Shown: one piece after another, positions 32,198-32,525 of the stretch
Numbering within the stretch: the first letter of the stretch is position 1
Layout of the letters: the number at the start of each line of letters is the position of its first letter
Assembly (NCBI GenBank): GCA_003133545.1
Contig: PKYA01000101.1
Span: 1-32,525 of the forward strand
Length of the DNA: 32,525 bases
Reading direction: 5' to 3'
DNA from: Acidimicrobiaceae bacterium
GTDB lineage: Bacteria; Actinomycetota; Acidimicrobiia; Acidimicrobiales; RAAP-2
Notes under the pieces: model-generated
What the model was told of the DNA's origin: nothing
Seen by the model: the letters and a program-made list of their open reading frames with translations, nothing else
Database searches by the model: none
Program-made: the position numbers and the translations under genes

Positions 32198-32279
32198 TAT
32201 CGATGGTGACCGGCCATCAGCAACCCGACCCTCGGGTAGGGCGCCCCGGCCTGGAATCGAACCCGATGAGCCCACGTAG

Positions 32280-32525
32280 TCAAGGCGGGTCAAACGAAGC
32301 ATCGAGTGGTATGAGCGCCTCTTCGATTCGCCGCCTGCTGCGGTCATCGACGAGGACAATTATCGAGCGGCGATGTGGTTTGAGCCGATGTTCGCAATCC
32401 ACGAAAATCAGCATCAGCTTGAGGGCGACGTGTTCGATGAATTTCGAATCGGACTCGACCACATCGCCTTTGGTTGCGCTAGTCGAGAAGAGCTCGAATC
32501 CTGGCCAGCACGACTCGATGCCTTG
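32280..32525 (+). pseudogene. VOC-family gene, start missing and truncated by the window end
   Basis: Not in the ORF track because no start codon is near its beginning. The frame from 32280 to the end gives 82 residues: RSIEWYERLFDSPPAAVID, then AAMWFEPMFAIHE, and FDEFRIGLDHIAFGCASREELESW, an evident VOC (glyoxalase-fold) protein with the second-module GLDHIAF strand. The first strand, normally HV-L-V-D just before RSIEWYERLF, is absent: a TAG lies at 32277-32279 in this frame. A neighbouring frame reads AHVVKAG immediately upstream, which suggests a one-base frameshift at about 32285-32292. It may be a pseudogene or contain a sequence error. The 3' end lies outside the window. Confidence 0.6.

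Noticed and set aside
32240-32275. tRNA-like T-loop (reverse strand GGGTTCGATTCC)
   Set aside because: The T stem does not pair fully and no acceptor, D or anticodon arms can be built around it.

Overview
The window is GC-rich DNA with frequent GTG and TTG starts, 4-base start/stop overlaps and a mycobacterial-length Lhr helicase. This fits a high-GC actinobacterium. Gene content and divergence suggest an environmental lineage of the Acidimicrobiia kind rather than Streptomyces or Mycobacterium, but this is inference because no rRNA or other phylogenetic marker was compared.

Layout. (1) 1-3660 is a patchy accessory stretch: an alpha/beta hydrolase, a TIGR00027-type methyltransferase, a DUF4279 gene split by a frameshift, and a pyridoxamine-phosphate-oxidase-like protein. 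Three same-strand copies of a 23-base motif and several inverted repeats lie between them, which looks like old mobile-element traffic. (2) 3667-9027 holds a FrnE/DsbA-like oxidoreductase; a minus-strand operon larB-larC-PLP decarboxylase in which each junction overlaps by 4 bases; and the divergent pheA (prephenate dehydratase) followed by a VOC protein. (3) 9064-11191 holds a membrane-anchored GH26-like glycosidase with a very Thr-rich linker, and tRNA-Ser(UGA). (4) 11257-14945 is a minus-strand group of typA/bipA and two overlapping genes of unknown function. (5) 15041-24167 is a long plus-strand run: a small membrane protein, a patatin-like phospholipase and a SAM methyltransferase joined by 4-base overlaps; then lhr, pxpA and a fused pxpB-pxpC, also overlapping or nearly so. 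(6) 24185-28130 holds a TauE/SafE permease, an EthD-domain protein, a CYTH-CHAD protein overlapping it tail to tail, and a divergent NUDIX hydrolase. (7) 28131-32525 is another accessory-looking stretch: a secreted GH5 endoglycoceramidase-like enzyme, a TetR regulator divergent from a small dimeric-barrel protein with a promoter and palindromic operator between them, and a VOC gene that lacks its start and runs off the end.

How the genes work together. The best supported functional units are nickel-pincer cofactor synthesis (LarB, LarC) co-transcribed with an amino-acid decarboxylase; 5-oxoproline salvage (PxpA, PxpBC) placed behind the DNA-repair helicase Lhr; phenylalanine synthesis (PheA); polyphosphate/nucleotide-related proteins (CYTH-CHAD and NUDIX); and an autoregulated TetR pair. 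I see no CRISPR array, rRNA, intact transposase or prophage. The most interesting leads are the larBC-decarboxylase operon without larE or larA, the unknown gene pair beside typA, the TM protein-patatin-methyltransferase cassette, and a set of unrelated 62-80 bp inverted-repeat elements restricted to intergenic DNA.
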